A DNA stretch of 64,000 bases from Photobacterium pectinilyticum (GCF_024357955.1 NZ_JANEYT010000014.1:1-64000), one strand, 5' to 3'; positions 51,643-61,470 are shown, counted from the stretch's first letter. Program-made: numbers and translations. The notes: generated by a model from the sequence alone, not told the origin.

Positions 51643-53463
51643 ATGAGAAAGAAAGCCCCTCAACGTTTGTTGAACCATTACCCCGCTTGGAAATATGTTG
51701 TCCTTCTCGTCACCTTGGTGGTGATGATGCTCAGTGCAATCCCGACGTGGTACGGTGAAGATGCTGCCGTGCAAGTTTCTGCCAAAGGCGTGCCCGTGCC
51801 TGATGTTGTTCAACTGCAAAACACATTGAAGCAGTATGATATTGCAGTTAAGCGTATTGATCAGCAGCCAGATAGTACGTTGGTTGTGCTTGCCGACGAT
51901 TCACAGCAAACCCAAGCCCGTAAAGTTCTGTCGGAGAAAATGGGACCTAAAAGTGATTCGCAATTAACATTGGCCATGACACCTGCAGCACCTGCATGGT
52001 TGCAGGATATGGGCTTTGCGCCTATCAAGCTTGGTTTGGACCTTCGTGGCGGTGTTCAATTCTTGTTAGATGTAGATATGAATCAGGTGTATCAAGCACA
52101 GGGCGAATTGCTTCAAGATGAATTGCGTCAGGAGTTTCGCACGCAAGGCATTCGAAATACCCGAATTGAAGCAGTGGCTTCAGATACCTTGGCCGTGCGT
52201 CTACCTAATGGCGAAGCCAATGGTAAAGTTCGCCAGTTTATCCGTAATAACTACCCTCAATGGCAAGTAACCAATGATGCTGGCCATGGCGTTAAGTTGG
52301 CTCTGAGAGCGGATGAGCAAACACAGCTTCGTAACCTAACGGTTCAACAAAACTTGCAAACCATGCGTAGCCGAATTGAAGAGCTGGGGATCACCGAAGC
52401 CTTGGTGCAGCGCCAAGGTGAAAACCGGATTCGAATCGAACTGCCTGGTGTTCAAGACCCCGCGGCAGCCAAAAGTGTTATCGGTGCAACAGCCAGCTTG
52501 GCTTTCTATCCGGTTCGAGAACTGGGTAGTGGTAGCACAATGATCATCAATGATGAGGATGGACAGCCTGTACGCGTAGCGCGTAAGCCTATTTTGAGTG
52601 GTGACCATATCGTTGATGCTCGTGCCAGTTTTGGTGAGATGGGTATGGCCGAAGTGAACATCAACCTTGATAGTGCTGGCGGCAAGATTATGTCTGACTT
52701 TTCACGCCAGAACATCGGCAAGCCAATGGCCACCGCTTTTAGCGAGTACAGCCGGAACAGCGAAGGCAATGCGGTACAAGAGAACAAGATCATCAGTGTG
52801 GCGACGATCCAAAGCCAATTGGGTAATCGCTTTAGAATTACCGGCGCTGGCTCAATGCAAGATGCGCAAGAGTTGGCGCTGTTACTGCGTGCAGGTTCAC
52901 TAACAGCACCTGTGACAATTGTTGAAGAGCGCACGATTGGTCCAACACTGGGGGCAGAGAATATTCAAAATGGTTTTGCGGCATTGGCATTGGGTTTGGG
53001 TCTGACATTGATCTTTATGGCTTTGTGGTACCGACGCCTTGGCTGGGTAGCGAATGTCGCACTGGTCTCCAATATGGTGATGCTGTTTGGTCTGCTTGCT
53101 ATGATCCCTGGGGCGGTACTGACACTGCCGGGGATTGCTGGCTTGGTGTTGACTGTCGGTATGGCGGTAGATACTAACGTACTTATTTTCGAACGTATTC
53201 GCGACAAGCTAAGAGAAGGCCGTAGTTTAGCTCAAGCAATCGACCGGGGCTTTAGCAGTGCCTTCAGTACGATTTTCGATGCTAACTTTACCACCATGAT
53301 CACAGCGGTTGTTCTCTATGCAATTGGTAATGGTCCTATTCAAGGGTTCGCCTTGACATTGGGGCTGGGACTGATGACCAGTATGTTTACCGGTATTTTT
53401 GCTTCTCGCGCCATTATTAATGTGGTGTGGGGTCGTGATGCTCGTCGTGAGGTGCGAATTTAA
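51643..53463 (+). CDS. secD2: Sec translocase accessory subunit SecD (second paralog)
   Basis: 606 residues from ATG 51643. One N-terminal helix, a large periplasmic region with LGLDLRGGVQFLLDVD (about 142-157) and a C-terminal block of five helices including LPGIAGLVLTVGMAVDTNVL. SecD with SecF uses the ion gradient to pull exported proteins. There is no yajC or tgt gene nearby, so this is not the housekeeping copy. In V. alginolyticus, SecDF2 is H+-driven and induced when Na+-driven SecDF1 is limiting; here that is inferred from the VemP-like gene. Confidence 0.93.
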   Translation: MRKKAPQRLLNHYPAWKYVVLLVTLVVMMLSAIPTWYGEDAAVQVSAKGVPVPDVVQLQNTLKQYDIAVKRIDQQPDSTLVVLADDSQQTQARKVLSEKMGPKSDSQLTLAMTPAAPAWLQDMGFAPIKLGLDLRGGVQFLLDVDMNQVYQAQGELLQDELRQEFRTQGIRNTRIEAVASDTLAVRLPNGEANGKVRQFIRNNYPQWQVTNDAGHGVKLALRADEQTQLRNLTVQQNLQTMRSRIEELGITEALVQRQGENRIRIELPGVQDPAAAKSVIGATASLAFYPVRELGSGSTMIINDEDGQPVRVARKPILSGDHIVDARASFGEMGMAEVNINLDSAGGKIMSDFSRQNIGKPMATAFSEYSRNSEGNAVQENKIISVATIQSQLGNRFRITGAGSMQDAQELALLLRAGSLTAPVTIVEERTIGPTLGAENIQNGFAALALGLGLTLIFMALWYRRLGWVANVALVSNMVMLFGLLAMIPGAVLTLPGIAGLVLTVGMAVDTNVLIFERIRDKLREGRSLAQAIDRGFSSAFSTIFDANFTTMITAVVLYAIGNGPIQGFALTLGLGLMTSMFTGIFASRAIINVVWGRDARREVRI

Positions 53464-53464
53464 T

Positions 53465-54361
53465 ATGTTTATCACTATGACAAATGCAACAAAATGGCGT
53501 CACGTTACGAGTGTCATTTCTATTATTTTACTGATTGGTTCCATAGTGGCTATTTCGGTCAAAGGTTTGAACTGGGGATTAGATTTTACCGGTGGTATTG
53601 TCACTGAAGTTCAAACCAACAGTGCGTTAACTAGCCATGAAATCGATCAACTGCTGGACGATAAACTGGGTCAGGATGTCAGCGTGATTGCGGCCGGTGA
53701 GCCGGGACGCTGGGTATTACGCTATGCGATTCCACAGCACGGTGAAGCGCCGGATATTGCCGCTGCACTGCATACTATTGATTCACAAGTACAGGTGCTA
53801 AATACCAGCATTGTAGGTCCACAAGTGGGGCAGGAATTGGCAGAGCAGGGTGGATTGGCACTGTTGGTCGCTGTGCTGTGTATTCTCGGTTACCTGAGTT
53901 ACCGTTTTGAATGGCGTTTGGCGTCGGGTTCAGTCTTTGCTCTGGCGCACGACGTAATTTTTGTTCTGGGTTTCTTTGCACTGACTCAGATGGAATTCAA
54001 TTTGACGGTGCTGGCAGCTGTGATGGCTATTTTGGGTTACTCGCTGAATGACTCAATCATCATTGCAGACCGTATTCGCGAGTTGTTGATTTCGAAACCG
54101 AATCAAGTGATTGAAGATATCAACAATGAAGCGATAGCGGCGACGATTTCCCGTACGATGATCACATCCGGTACGACTTTGCTGACAGTTGGCTCTTTAT
54201 GGTTATTGGGTGGCGGTCCTCTTGAAGGGTTTGCCATCGCGATGTTTATCGGCATTCTGACGGGGACTTGGTCTTCAGTCTCTGTGGGCACAGCGCTACC
54301 TGAGTTATTTAAGCTGGATTCTTCACACTATAAGTTGCAGCCTGTTTCACAAGAGCCATAA
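53465..54361 (+). CDS. secF2: Sec translocase accessory subunit SecF (second paralog)
   Basis: 298 residues from ATG 53465, one base after the secD2 stop (TAATATG). The D1-like motif GLDFTGGIVTEV is at about residues 38-49, and the helix LAAVMAILGYSLNDSIIIAD near 190 matches SecF TM4. It forms the SecDF complex with SecD2. The operon ends with a strong terminator. Confidence 0.93.
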   Translation: MFITMTNATKWRHVTSVISIILLIGSIVAISVKGLNWGLDFTGGIVTEVQTNSALTSHEIDQLLDDKLGQDVSVIAAGEPGRWVLRYAIPQHGEAPDIAAALHTIDSQVQVLNTSIVGPQVGQELAEQGGLALLVAVLCILGYLSYRFEWRLASGSVFALAHDVIFVLGFFALTQMEFNLTVLAAVMAILGYSLNDSIIIADRIRELLISKPNQVIEDINNEAIAATISRTMITSGTTLLTVGSLWLLGGGPLEGFAIAMFIGILTGTWSSVSVGTALPELFKLDSSHYKLQPVSQEP

Positions 54362-54398
54362 GGCGGCAGCTGTATATACGGCTGCTTTATAGAGTTAA

Positions 54399-54420
54399 AA
54401 GGGCCTTCGTGCCCTTTTTT
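54399..54420 (+). terminator. terminator of secD2F2
   Basis: GGGC-CTTCGT-GCCC followed by six T, preceded by AAAA. Confidence 0.85.
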
Positions 54421-54516
54421 GTTGTCTTTTTTTCATGGCTACCCATTTAGCGTCCAACTGTGATAACGTCAAATGAATGGAGACTAGCGCCGAGAATGAA
54501 AGGAAAGAGACACAAC

Positions 54517-55704
54517 ATGGGAAAGAAATCATTAGAGACCAAGATCGTTACTGCTGGGCGTTCTGCAAAGTGGACACAGTCGCTGGTTAATCCACCTGTT
54601 AGCCGAGCTTCGACCATAGTGTTTGAGTCGGTGAAAGAGATGAAGCAGGCAACGGCTAACAGAAAGAACCAAGCCCTGTTTTATGGCCGCCGCGGTACCA
54701 ACACTCACTTTGCTTTTCAAGATGCCATGGTTGAGTTAGAAGGCGGTGTAGGCTGTGCCGTGTACCCTTGTGGGACGGCAGCGATTACCAGCGCTATTCT
54801 GTCGTTCGTTAAAGCAGGAGATCACATCTTGATGGTCGACGGTGTTTACGAACCGACCCGTGATTTCTGTGATAAAATCCTCGATAAGATGGGCGTGGAA
54901 ACCACGTATTACGATCCAATGATTGGTGAGGGGATCCGTGACCTTATCAAGCCGAATACAACAGTATTGTTCCTTGAGTCACCTTGTTCAATCACCATGG
55001 AAGTTCAAGATGTTCCGACTTTGTCTCGTATTGCCCATGAATATGATTTGGTTGTGATGCTAGATAATACGTGGGCGTCACCAATTAACTTCCAGCCTTT
55101 TGATCATGGTGTTGATATCTCGATTCAGGCTGCAACCAAATATATTGTGGGGCATTCTGATGTCATGCTGGGGACTGCAGTCGCTAATGAACGCTGTTGG
55201 GCACAGTTACAAGAAAACAGTTACCTGCTTGGTCAATGTACCTCTGCGGATGATATCTACCTTGCCATGCGAGGACTTCGTACTCTAGGCGTACGTTTGA
55301 AGCAGCATGAGCAGAATAGCCTTAAAGTTGCACAGTGGTTGGCAGAGCGCGAAGAAGTTGATCATGTGCGCCATCCGGCTTTTGAAAGCTGTGAAGGGCA
55401 CGAATTTTTTAAGCGTGACTTTAAAGGGTGTAACGGTCTGTTTTCTGTTGTGTTGAACCGCGGTAATTCCGAGGCGCTGACGGCATTGCTCGATGGTATG
55501 GAGCATTTCAGCATGGGCTACTCTTGGGGTGGCTTTGAGAGCTTGATCCTCGCGAACGAAAATATTAATTCGCTACGCACGGTTGCCAAGAAAGATTTTG
55601 CAGGCCCGTTATTGCGATTGCATATTGGCTTGGAGTCGGCAGACGATCTGATCGCTGATCTAGAACGCGGATTTGAGCGTTTGAATGCGGTATTGAACAA
55701 GTAA
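54517..55704 (+). CDS. metC: cystathionine beta-lyase MetC
   Basis: 395 residues from ATG 54517, exactly the E. coli MetC length. The PLP lysine is in AATKYIVGHSDVMLG (about 209); YGRRGTNTHFAFQDAM and SWGGFESLI are family signatures. It cleaves cystathionine to homocysteine, pyruvate and ammonia in methionine synthesis. An ATG at 54496 is an alternative start. It is a single gene ended by a terminator. Confidence 0.94.
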   Translation: MGKKSLETKIVTAGRSAKWTQSLVNPPVSRASTIVFESVKEMKQATANRKNQALFYGRRGTNTHFAFQDAMVELEGGVGCAVYPCGTAAITSAILSFVKAGDHILMVDGVYEPTRDFCDKILDKMGVETTYYDPMIGEGIRDLIKPNTTVLFLESPCSITMEVQDVPTLSRIAHEYDLVVMLDNTWASPINFQPFDHGVDISIQAATKYIVGHSDVMLGTAVANERCWAQLQENSYLLGQCTSADDIYLAMRGLRTLGVRLKQHEQNSLKVAQWLAEREEVDHVRHPAFESCEGHEFFKRDFKGCNGLFSVVLNRGNSEALTALLDGMEHFSMGYSWGGFESLILANENINSLRTVAKKDFAGPLLRLHIGLESADDLIADLERGFERLNAVLNK

Positions 55705-55737
55705 TCAGCTAATCCGCACTTAACCTGTTCTAATGAT

Positions 55738-55760
55738 AAGGCCAGCAATGCTGGCTTTTA
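55738..55760 (+). terminator. terminator of metC
   Basis: GCCAGC-AAT-GCTGGC with AAG before and TTTTA after. Confidence 0.8.
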
Positions 55761-55841
55761 TCTGAATTAATTATCTTTCTGAGCATCAGTGTGTGTAGGT
55801 TTTAGCTACTATTTACTAAACGCCATACTAGAGGGGTCGTT

Positions 55842-56189
55842 ATGAAAAAGACAGGGTATTGGGCTGCTATTGTCATATTTCCAATGACAATGCTGGGTTG
55901 TTCAAGCTCAGATCTGGAAAACTATCAGCTTTTTCCAGATGATTATGTTTACGATGTGCCTTACGACAGTCTCTACCATTATGGCTATAACCAAGGTTGT
56001 GACAGTGCGCTGGGCATTACCGGCAATTATGGGAAAGTTTTTGGTAAGGATGAAACCCTGGATGGTAGTGACACAAAATTTAACCAAGGCTGGGATGAAG
56101 GTAACAAAGCCTGTCAGTCTGGTAGACGAGTGCTAATGCAGACATCCTTTATCAATCCTTATCAGAGTTTTAGATACAGTTATGAGTGA
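55842..56189 (+). CDS. small lipoprotein of unknown function
   Basis: 115 residues. The signal ends in a lipobox (TMLGC). The mature part has two related segments, YGYNQGCDSALG and FNQGWDEGNKACQSG, each with an aromatic residue, Gly and Cys, which could pair as a disulfide. GAGGGG precedes the ATG. The last codon overlaps a copy of the 48-bp palindrome. Confidence 0.57.
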   Translation: MKKTGYWAAIVIFPMTMLGCSSSDLENYQLFPDDYVYDVPYDSLYHYGYNQGCDSALGITGNYGKVFGKDETLDGSDTKFNQGWDEGNKACQSGRRVLMQTSFINPYQSFRYSYE

Positions 56190-56236
56190 TACCAACCTAC
56201 ATAAATACTCGATCAACTACTTATCCAGATTGGTAT
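56189..56236. repeat. 48-bp palindromic repeat, copy 5
   Basis: ATACCAACCTACATAAATAC, centre TCGATCA (one change), then ACTTATCCAGATTGGTAT. Its first base is the last base of the lipoprotein gene's stop codon. Confidence 0.85.
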
Positions 56237-56270
56237 GACAGAAAGCGGATGTGGCTGCTGTAAAGCCATA

Positions 56271-56298
56271 AAAAAACAGACCGTAAAGGTCTGTTTTT
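56271..56298 (+). terminator. terminator of the lipoprotein gene
   Basis: AAAAACAGACC and GGTCTGTTTTT form a perfect 11-bp stem with a 5-base loop. Confidence 0.9.
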
Positions 56299-56382
56299 GG
56301 TTAAGTCACTATCACTTTGTGTTGAAGATTGACCTAGCCAGGTATCGTTCTTAATCGTTAGTCACAAAATGCTATGGCTTAT

Positions 56383-56664
56383 TTAGTTTTGTCTTGTCAG
56401 TAATTGTACTTGGCCGTCTCGGAACGAAACAGGCACGGCGGCATGCACCTCGGGCAGTAATAAAAATGCATCGTCATCCGATTCATTATTCATTTCTACC
56501 ACAATTTGTAGGTACTTGTTCAACGCACGCTGAAGAGCCGGGGTTGAAATCTTATTACCTTGCTTGCCAAACTGACTATATTGACCTTTACTGGAGTAAA
56601 CCCAAACATTAAATGGGTTATCTCCTTTTTCTAGTTGCTCGATAAAATCGGCGATATTTCTCAT
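56383..56664 (-). CDS. small cytoplasmic protein of unknown function
   Basis: 93 residues with AAGGA seven bases before the ATG. No signal peptide or membrane segment. MRNIADFIEQLEKGDNPFNV and the following YSSKGQYSQFGKQG suggest a small alpha/beta protein; the C-terminal half is acidic (ESDDDAFLLLPEVH). I do not recognise a family. Confidence 0.55.
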   Translation of the reverse strand: MRNIADFIEQLEKGDNPFNVWVYSSKGQYSQFGKQGNKISTPALQRALNKYLQIVVEMNNESDDDAFLLLPEVHAAVPVSFRDGQVQLLTRQN

Positions 56665-57036
56665 AAAAGTCCTTTTCCCTAATCAATAGCTGTGTATTGA
56701 CTTCCCCATTATGGAACTAAGTTGTTAGTTTTCAATTTGAATTACACAGCTCATCTAGGTTTATGTGATGCTGGTTTCATAAAATTGAAAATTACATGTA
56801 TGTATGAGAATTAAATTCACTTTTCCGGTCACATCAACCCTTAATAGTCGATAAACTCATCAGTAAGTGTTGTCAGAATAATTCCCCAGGAGAATATTAG
56901 CAAGGGGGTTAACGACCAAAACTACCCCTTTTGGGGTGCTCGTGACAAATTGCTTTCATGTTCAGATAGTTGGCGAAATATCATTGTTGTAACTAAATTT
57001 TACTATTAAAAATTTAACAAAATGTAAGGAATGGCT
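56665..57036. other. promoter region upstream of tag
   Basis: About 370 bases with no supported gene. ACCCC-TTTT-GGGGT at 56925-56938 is a short hairpin without a T tract. The region is AT-rich near the tag start. Confidence 0.4.
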
Positions 57037-57624
57037 GTGGAAAAGAGTGTATGTGCATGGGCTATGAAGCAGCCTATTGAACGGGAATATCATGACCAAG
57101 AGTGGGGGCGGGTAAATAAATCAGATACATATTTATTCGAGTTCCTGACACTTGAAGGTGCACAAGCTGGGCTGAGCTGGTACACCATTTTAAAACGCCG
57201 AGAAGCATACAGGGCTGCTTTCGACAATTATGATATCGAAAAGTTAGCTTCATATGAGGATGATCACATAGAGGCGATTATTGCCAGCTACGATATCATC
57301 AAGCACCGAGGGAAAATTAGCTCGGTATTTAATAACGCCCGGGCTGCCCAGCGGCTAATTTATGAGTATGGCAGTTTAGCAAATGCATTGTGGCAATTTG
57401 TCGATCACCAGCCAGTTATTAATCACTGGCAAACCATGGCCGATATTCCGGCTTTCACTGAAACCTCCAAAGAAATGAGTCGCTTTCTCAAAAAGAAAGG
57501 TTTTAAGTTTGTGGGTGAGACGACTTGTTATGCTTTCATGCAAGCCGTTGGAATGGTCAATGATCATTTAGTGACTTGTTATTACCATTCAGAGGTAATG
57601 AATAAGTCAGACCTATCGAAGTAA
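57037..57624 (+). CDS. tag: DNA-3-methyladenine glycosylase I, Tag
   Basis: 195 residues. The start is GTG 57037, six bases after AGGA, which gives MEKSVCAWAM and aligns with MERCGW of E. coli Tag; the ATG two codons earlier touches the ribosome site. EYHDQEWGR, LTLEGAQAGLSWYTILKRRE and KKKGFKFVGETTCYAFMQAVG are family blocks, with zinc ligands Cys6, His near 18 and the late His and Cys in NDHLVTCYYH. It removes 3-methyladenine from alkylated DNA. Confidence 0.92.
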   Translation: MEKSVCAWAMKQPIEREYHDQEWGRVNKSDTYLFEFLTLEGAQAGLSWYTILKRREAYRAAFDNYDIEKLASYEDDHIEAIIASYDIIKHRGKISSVFNNARAAQRLIYEYGSLANALWQFVDHQPVINHWQTMADIPAFTETSKEMSRFLKKKGFKFVGETTCYAFMQAVGMVNDHLVTCYYHSEVMNKSDLSK

Positions 57625-57736
57625 TAGGGCTAATGAACTGGTTTGTCAGTGGGATGACTCGTAGTATATTCTATTCACGTTACCCCTTGCACTTTGAAGT
57701 GGTGAGGGTGCTTTAACCTTATTAGAAGTTGGAACA

Positions 57737-58660
57737 ATGGCTGAAAACCCGGTAAAAGTAATCCATCGAGCAACCTGGATAGGCTCCATCGCTAACGTTA
57801 GTTTGGCGGTATTAAAGATAACGGTAGGCAAAATTACGGGCAGTCAGGCGTTGGTTGCCGATGGTGTCCACAGTTTTTCGGATCTTATCACCGATACGGC
57901 TATCTTGATTGGATCACGTTACTGGACAGCTCCAGCCGATAAAGGCCACCCTTATGGCCATGGTCGTTTCGAAACCTTTACCAATATATTTATTGGTATT
58001 CTACTGCTGATTGTCGGTATAGGTATTGGTTGGGACTCCCTCTCGGCATTAGGGCATGAAACAACCGCTATTCCTGGAATGCTGGCCTTTTGGGCCGCAT
58101 TGGCCTCGATTGTGGTAAAAGAAGTGCTTTACCGTTGGACCGTTATCCAAGCCAAGAAGATCAAGAGTCGTTCTCTGCATGCTAATGCTTGGCACCACCG
58201 TAGTGATGCCTTGAGTTCTTTACCTGTTGCTATCGCGGTCGTGGCGAATTTTGTGTTCCCTGATCTGCATTACCTCGATCAAGTTGCAGCGCTGATCGTA
58301 ACGGCGATGATCTTCAAAGCGGCGATTGAAATTTTATGGCCGGCTATTATGGAGTTGACCGAGGCACAGGTTGATGAAGATATAGAAGTAAAAGTACAAG
58401 GTTATGCTGGCGAGGTACCTCAGATAAAAGAAGTGCATGCTATCCGTAGTCGACGTACGGGCAGTACTATTTTGTTGGACTTTCATATGCTAGTCGATCC
58501 AGACATGCGCGTTGAAGATGCTCACACCATCAGCGAAAAATTCAAAGCGCATATCTTGGCGCAAATCGATGAACTGGTTGATGTTGTTATTCACATTGAA
58601 CCTTATACCTGTGCTGAGCGGGTGATAAACCCGTGCTGTGAAGATAAGCGCTGTGATTAA
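57737..58660 (+). CDS. cation diffusion facilitator family metal exporter
   Basis: 307 residues with six helices. The metal-site helices carry DGVHSFSDLITD (about 42-53) and HANAWHHRSDALSS (about 150-163), with HPYGHGRFE between. The cytoplasmic C-terminal domain follows (about 210-290) and ends in an unusual Cys-rich tail CAERVINPCCEDKRCD. CDF proteins export Zn2+, Fe2+, Mn2+ or Co2+; residues in the sites resemble the Fe/Mn/Zn group but do not decide the metal. Confidence 0.9.
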   Translation: MAENPVKVIHRATWIGSIANVSLAVLKITVGKITGSQALVADGVHSFSDLITDTAILIGSRYWTAPADKGHPYGHGRFETFTNIFIGILLLIVGIGIGWDSLSALGHETTAIPGMLAFWAALASIVVKEVLYRWTVIQAKKIKSRSLHANAWHHRSDALSSLPVAIAVVANFVFPDLHYLDQVAALIVTAMIFKAAIEILWPAIMELTEAQVDEDIEVKVQGYAGEVPQIKEVHAIRSRRTGSTILLDFHMLVDPDMRVEDAHTISEKFKAHILAQIDELVDVVIHIEPYTCAERVINPCCEDKRCD

Positions 58661-58762
58661 CGGCCTTGTTGAAGATTGTGACAAAAAAGTTAAAATTCTC
58701 AATATTGAGAAGGCGTGACAGTAACGCGTTTAGCTATCTTCTAAAAGTGATCCAGAAAAATT

Positions 58763-58788
58763 ACCTAGCAGCAATGATGTTGCTAGGT
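58763..58788 (+). other. hairpin between the CDF gene and the next gene
   Basis: ACCTAGCA and TGCTAGGT form an 8-bp stem with a 10-base loop. No T tract follows; it lies 24 bases before the next start codon and could affect its translation. Confidence 0.4.
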
Positions 58789-58811
58789 ATGGTCATAAAA
58801 GGAGAAGCGAC

Positions 58812-59198
58812 ATGCCGTTAATTAGAATTAAGTCTTTGCCTTTTGCTCAAGAAGTCAATATTCCGGCCACCTTGGGTGTGCTCTCAAAAGCCGTTTCAGA
58901 AACTAGCGATATCGATTTAAAGCATGTCATGGCAACATGGGATTACCTTTCTCCTCATCATTATGCCCATAACGGCAAAGTGGTTGACTGCCAGCCAGAT
59001 AAAACACACCCACTGCTCGTTCATCTCATCGCCCCTAACTTCAATACCGAAACGCAAATTGCCACTATGTTGGAAGTCATTGCCAATACCTTGGCTGACG
59101 TCTTGCCAGTATCTAAGGAAAACATCTTTATTAACTTTTCCCCGGCTTACAGTGATGGAATTTATGATGCTGGACATGTCGTTGAGTGGGATGATTAA
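58812..59198 (+). CDS. tautomerase-superfamily-like protein (DUF1904-type)
   Basis: 128 residues. It begins MPLIRIKSLPF, so Pro would become the N-terminal catalytic residue after Met removal, as in 4-oxalocrotonate tautomerases and MIF-like proteins. The beta-alpha-beta pattern with LLVHLIAPNF and ENIFINFSPAYSDGIYD resembles DUF1904 proteins. AGGAG is at the right distance. Substrate unknown. Confidence 0.62.
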   Translation: MPLIRIKSLPFAQEVNIPATLGVLSKAVSETSDIDLKHVMATWDYLSPHHYAHNGKVVDCQPDKTHPLLVHLIAPNFNTETQIATMLEVIANTLADVLPVSKENIFINFSPAYSDGIYDAGHVVEWDD

Positions 59199-59488
59199 AC
59201 GTACTTCATGATGATCTAACGCACAGTTTAATAAGATGCCTGCTTGTTTTGAGCTGGCTTTTGTTGAGCATAAAATGCGTAAATATGTGTTGTCCCCAGT
59301 AATCTTCGGCTCAATCCCCCCTTGCTACACGTAATAGAGACGGCAGTAAACGTTTACAGGTGCATAGTCATGCCTAAAAAAATCATTTCTATCTTATCAG
59401 CGATTAAAGGTAGCTGGTTGTGCCAAGCTTGTTGTAAATGTAGCGACTTTGTTATTGTGTAACTGTGGTAATCAAACATGGAATATCT
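59199..59488. other. region upstream of astB
   Basis: About 290 bases without a supported gene. No terminator or sigma-54 element is evident; the astB promoter must lie here. Confidence 0.4.
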
Positions 59489-60823
59489 ATGAGCGCAGTT
59501 GAAGCAAATTTCGATGGCCTAGTTGGTCCAACTCACAACTACAGTGGGTTGTCTTTTGGTAATGTCGCCTCGGCGAGGAGCCAAGCTACTCCCTCTAGCC
59601 CTAAACAAGCAGCCTTGCAGGGATTAGCTAAGATGAAGGCACTGTCTGATATAGGAATGGTGCAAGGTGTGCTCGCCCCACAGGAAAGACCTGATATAGC
59701 GACGTTACGTCGACTGGGCTTTACTGGTAGTGATCAGTCGGTGCTGGCCGCAGCTGCGAAGCAGGCGCCGAAAGTATTGGCGGCTTGTTGTTCAGCATCA
59801 AGCATGTGGACGGCTAACGCAGCAACCGTCTCGCCTTCGGCAGATACCAAAGATGGCAAGGTCCACTTTACACCAGCGAATTTAATCAATAAATTCCATC
59901 GCTCTATCGAGCATGAGGTGACTGGGCGGATATTAAAAGCCACTTTCGCTGACGATAACCATTTTGTTCACCACCCAGCCTTACCGAGTATTGAGCACTT
60001 TGGTGATGAAGGTGCCGCTAACCACACCCGTTTCTGTCTCACCTATGATCAGCAAGGGGTAGAATTCTTCGTCTTTGGTCGTTATGCCTTTGACAGCCGT
60101 TATCCTGAGCCAAAGAAATTCCCTGCCCGGCATACTTTTGAAGCGTGCGAAGCGGTGGCAAGGTTGCACCAGCTGGAGAATGACAAGGTCGTGATTGCCC
60201 AGCAGAACCCGGATGTGATTGATCAAGGTGTGTTTCATAACGATGTTATCGCTGTCGGTAACCGCAATGTCCTTTTTTGTCATGAGCAGGCCTTTTTGAA
60301 TCAGCAGGCGGTTTATGACGAGCTTGATCTAAAACTATCGGGTGAAATGCGCATTATCGAAGTACCAACAAAGAGTGTATCAATAGAAGATGCAGTGACC
60401 AGTTACCTGTTTAACTCGCAGTTGATCACTATGCCTAACGGTGACAATGTGTTGATTTTGCCTGAAGAATGCCGAAACAATCCGAGGGTGTGGGCATACC
60501 TAGACCAGTTATTAGCCAACAAGCAGGGTATCGATGATATTAAAATCTTCGACCTGAAACAAAGTATGGCGAACGGTGGGGGACCTGCATGCTTGAGATT
60601 GCGCGTCGCGCTAAAACAGGATGAATTGGCCGCTGTTAACCCCAATACAATGATGTCCGATGTTTTATATAAGCAGTTATGCCAATGGGTAGAACACCAT
60701 TACCGCGATCAATTGGCTGAAGCGGATTTGGCGGATCCGTCCTTGTTGGTGGAATCACGCACTGCGCTTGATGAGCTCACACAGATTCTTCATATAGGCT
60801 CTGTTTATCCTTTTCAGCGTTAA
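59489..60823 (+). CDS. astB: N-succinylarginine dihydrolase AstB
   Basis: 444 residues from ATG 59489 with GGA six bases upstream; a GTG at 59465 would add eight residues. The opening [20 protein letters not shown] is diagnostic. The catalytic Cys is in [14 protein letters not shown] near residue 365, with His at [12 protein letters not shown]. It hydrolyses N2-succinylarginine to succinylornithine, the second step of the arginine succinyltransferase (AST) pathway. The gene stands alone; the other ast genes are not in the window. Confidence 0.95.
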   Translation: MSAVEANFDGLVGPTHNYSGLSFGNVASARSQATPSSPKQAALQGLAKMKALSDIGMVQGVLAPQERPDIATLRRLGFTGSDQSVLAAAAKQAPKVLAACCSASSMWTANAATVSPSADTKDGKVHFTPANLINKFHRSIEHEVTGRILKATFADDNHFVHHPALPSIEHFGDEGAANHTRFCLTYDQQGVEFFVFGRYAFDSRYPEPKKFPARHTFEACEAVARLHQLENDKVVIAQQNPDVIDQGVFHNDVIAVGNRNVLFCHEQAFLNQQAVYDELDLKLSGEMRIIEVPTKSVSIEDAVTSYLFNSQLITMPNGDNVLILPEECRNNPRVWAYLDQLLANKQGIDDIKIFDLKQSMANGGGPACLRLRVALKQDELAAVNPNTMMSDVLYKQLCQWVEHHYRDQLAEADLADPSLLVESRTALDELTQILHIGSVYPFQR

Positions 60824-60948
60824 TATTCTGACTTGTGGCGCGATTGTGCCGCTTATCTTGCTTATAGTGGACAACACAAGGTTGACGAGATTCAGGCGAC
60901 AAAGGGATAATAGGGAGATTAAAATTTTATGCCCGTGACGGAGTCGAA

Positions 60949-61470
60949 ATGGCGAAACTATCCCTTCAAGAGCAGATGCTAAAAGCTGGACTCATTGATA
61001 AGAAAAAACTAAAGAAAGCGGGCAAACAGTCCAAAAAATCACGTACTCTTCGCAATGAAGCTAAAGCCGCTGTGGAAGCTAACAAGGCTGCACAGCTGGA
61101 GCAGGATCAAGAGCTGAATCGTCAAAAGCAGGCAGAGGCTGACAAGAAAGCGATCACATCTCAAGTCAAACAGTTGATTGAAATGAACAAAATCGATATC
61201 GCAGACGGTGACATCGGTTATAACTTTACTGATGGCACGTTAGTGAAGAAGATTTACGTTAATAAGCAGACGCAAGATCAGCTTGTTAGCGGCCGTTTGG
61301 CGATTGCTCGTTACCTGGAGAGTTACGCAGTGATCCCTGGTGTCGTCGCTGATAAGATCAGCCAGCGGGATGAAGAAAGCATCATCGTGAATAATACGTC
61401 GTCTGAGCAAGAGATTGATGAAGATGACCCGTATGCTGATTTCCAGATCCCTGATGATCTTATGTGGTAA
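60949..61470 (+). CDS. DUF2058 (YaiL-like) protein
   Basis: 173 residues. MAKLSLQEQMLKAGLIDKKK and the Lys/Ala-rich helix that follows (about 15-70) are characteristic, followed by IEMNKIDIADGDIGYNFTDG and an acidic tail ending DDPYADFQIPDDLMW. E. coli YaiL has been described as polynucleotide-associated; the function is poorly known. A terminator follows directly. Confidence 0.87.
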   Translation: MAKLSLQEQMLKAGLIDKKKLKKAGKQSKKSRTLRNEAKAAVEANKAAQLEQDQELNRQKQAEADKKAITSQVKQLIEMNKIDIADGDIGYNFTDGTLVKKIYVNKQTQDQLVSGRLAIARYLESYAVIPGVVADKISQRDEESIIVNNTSSEQEIDEDDPYADFQIPDDLMW

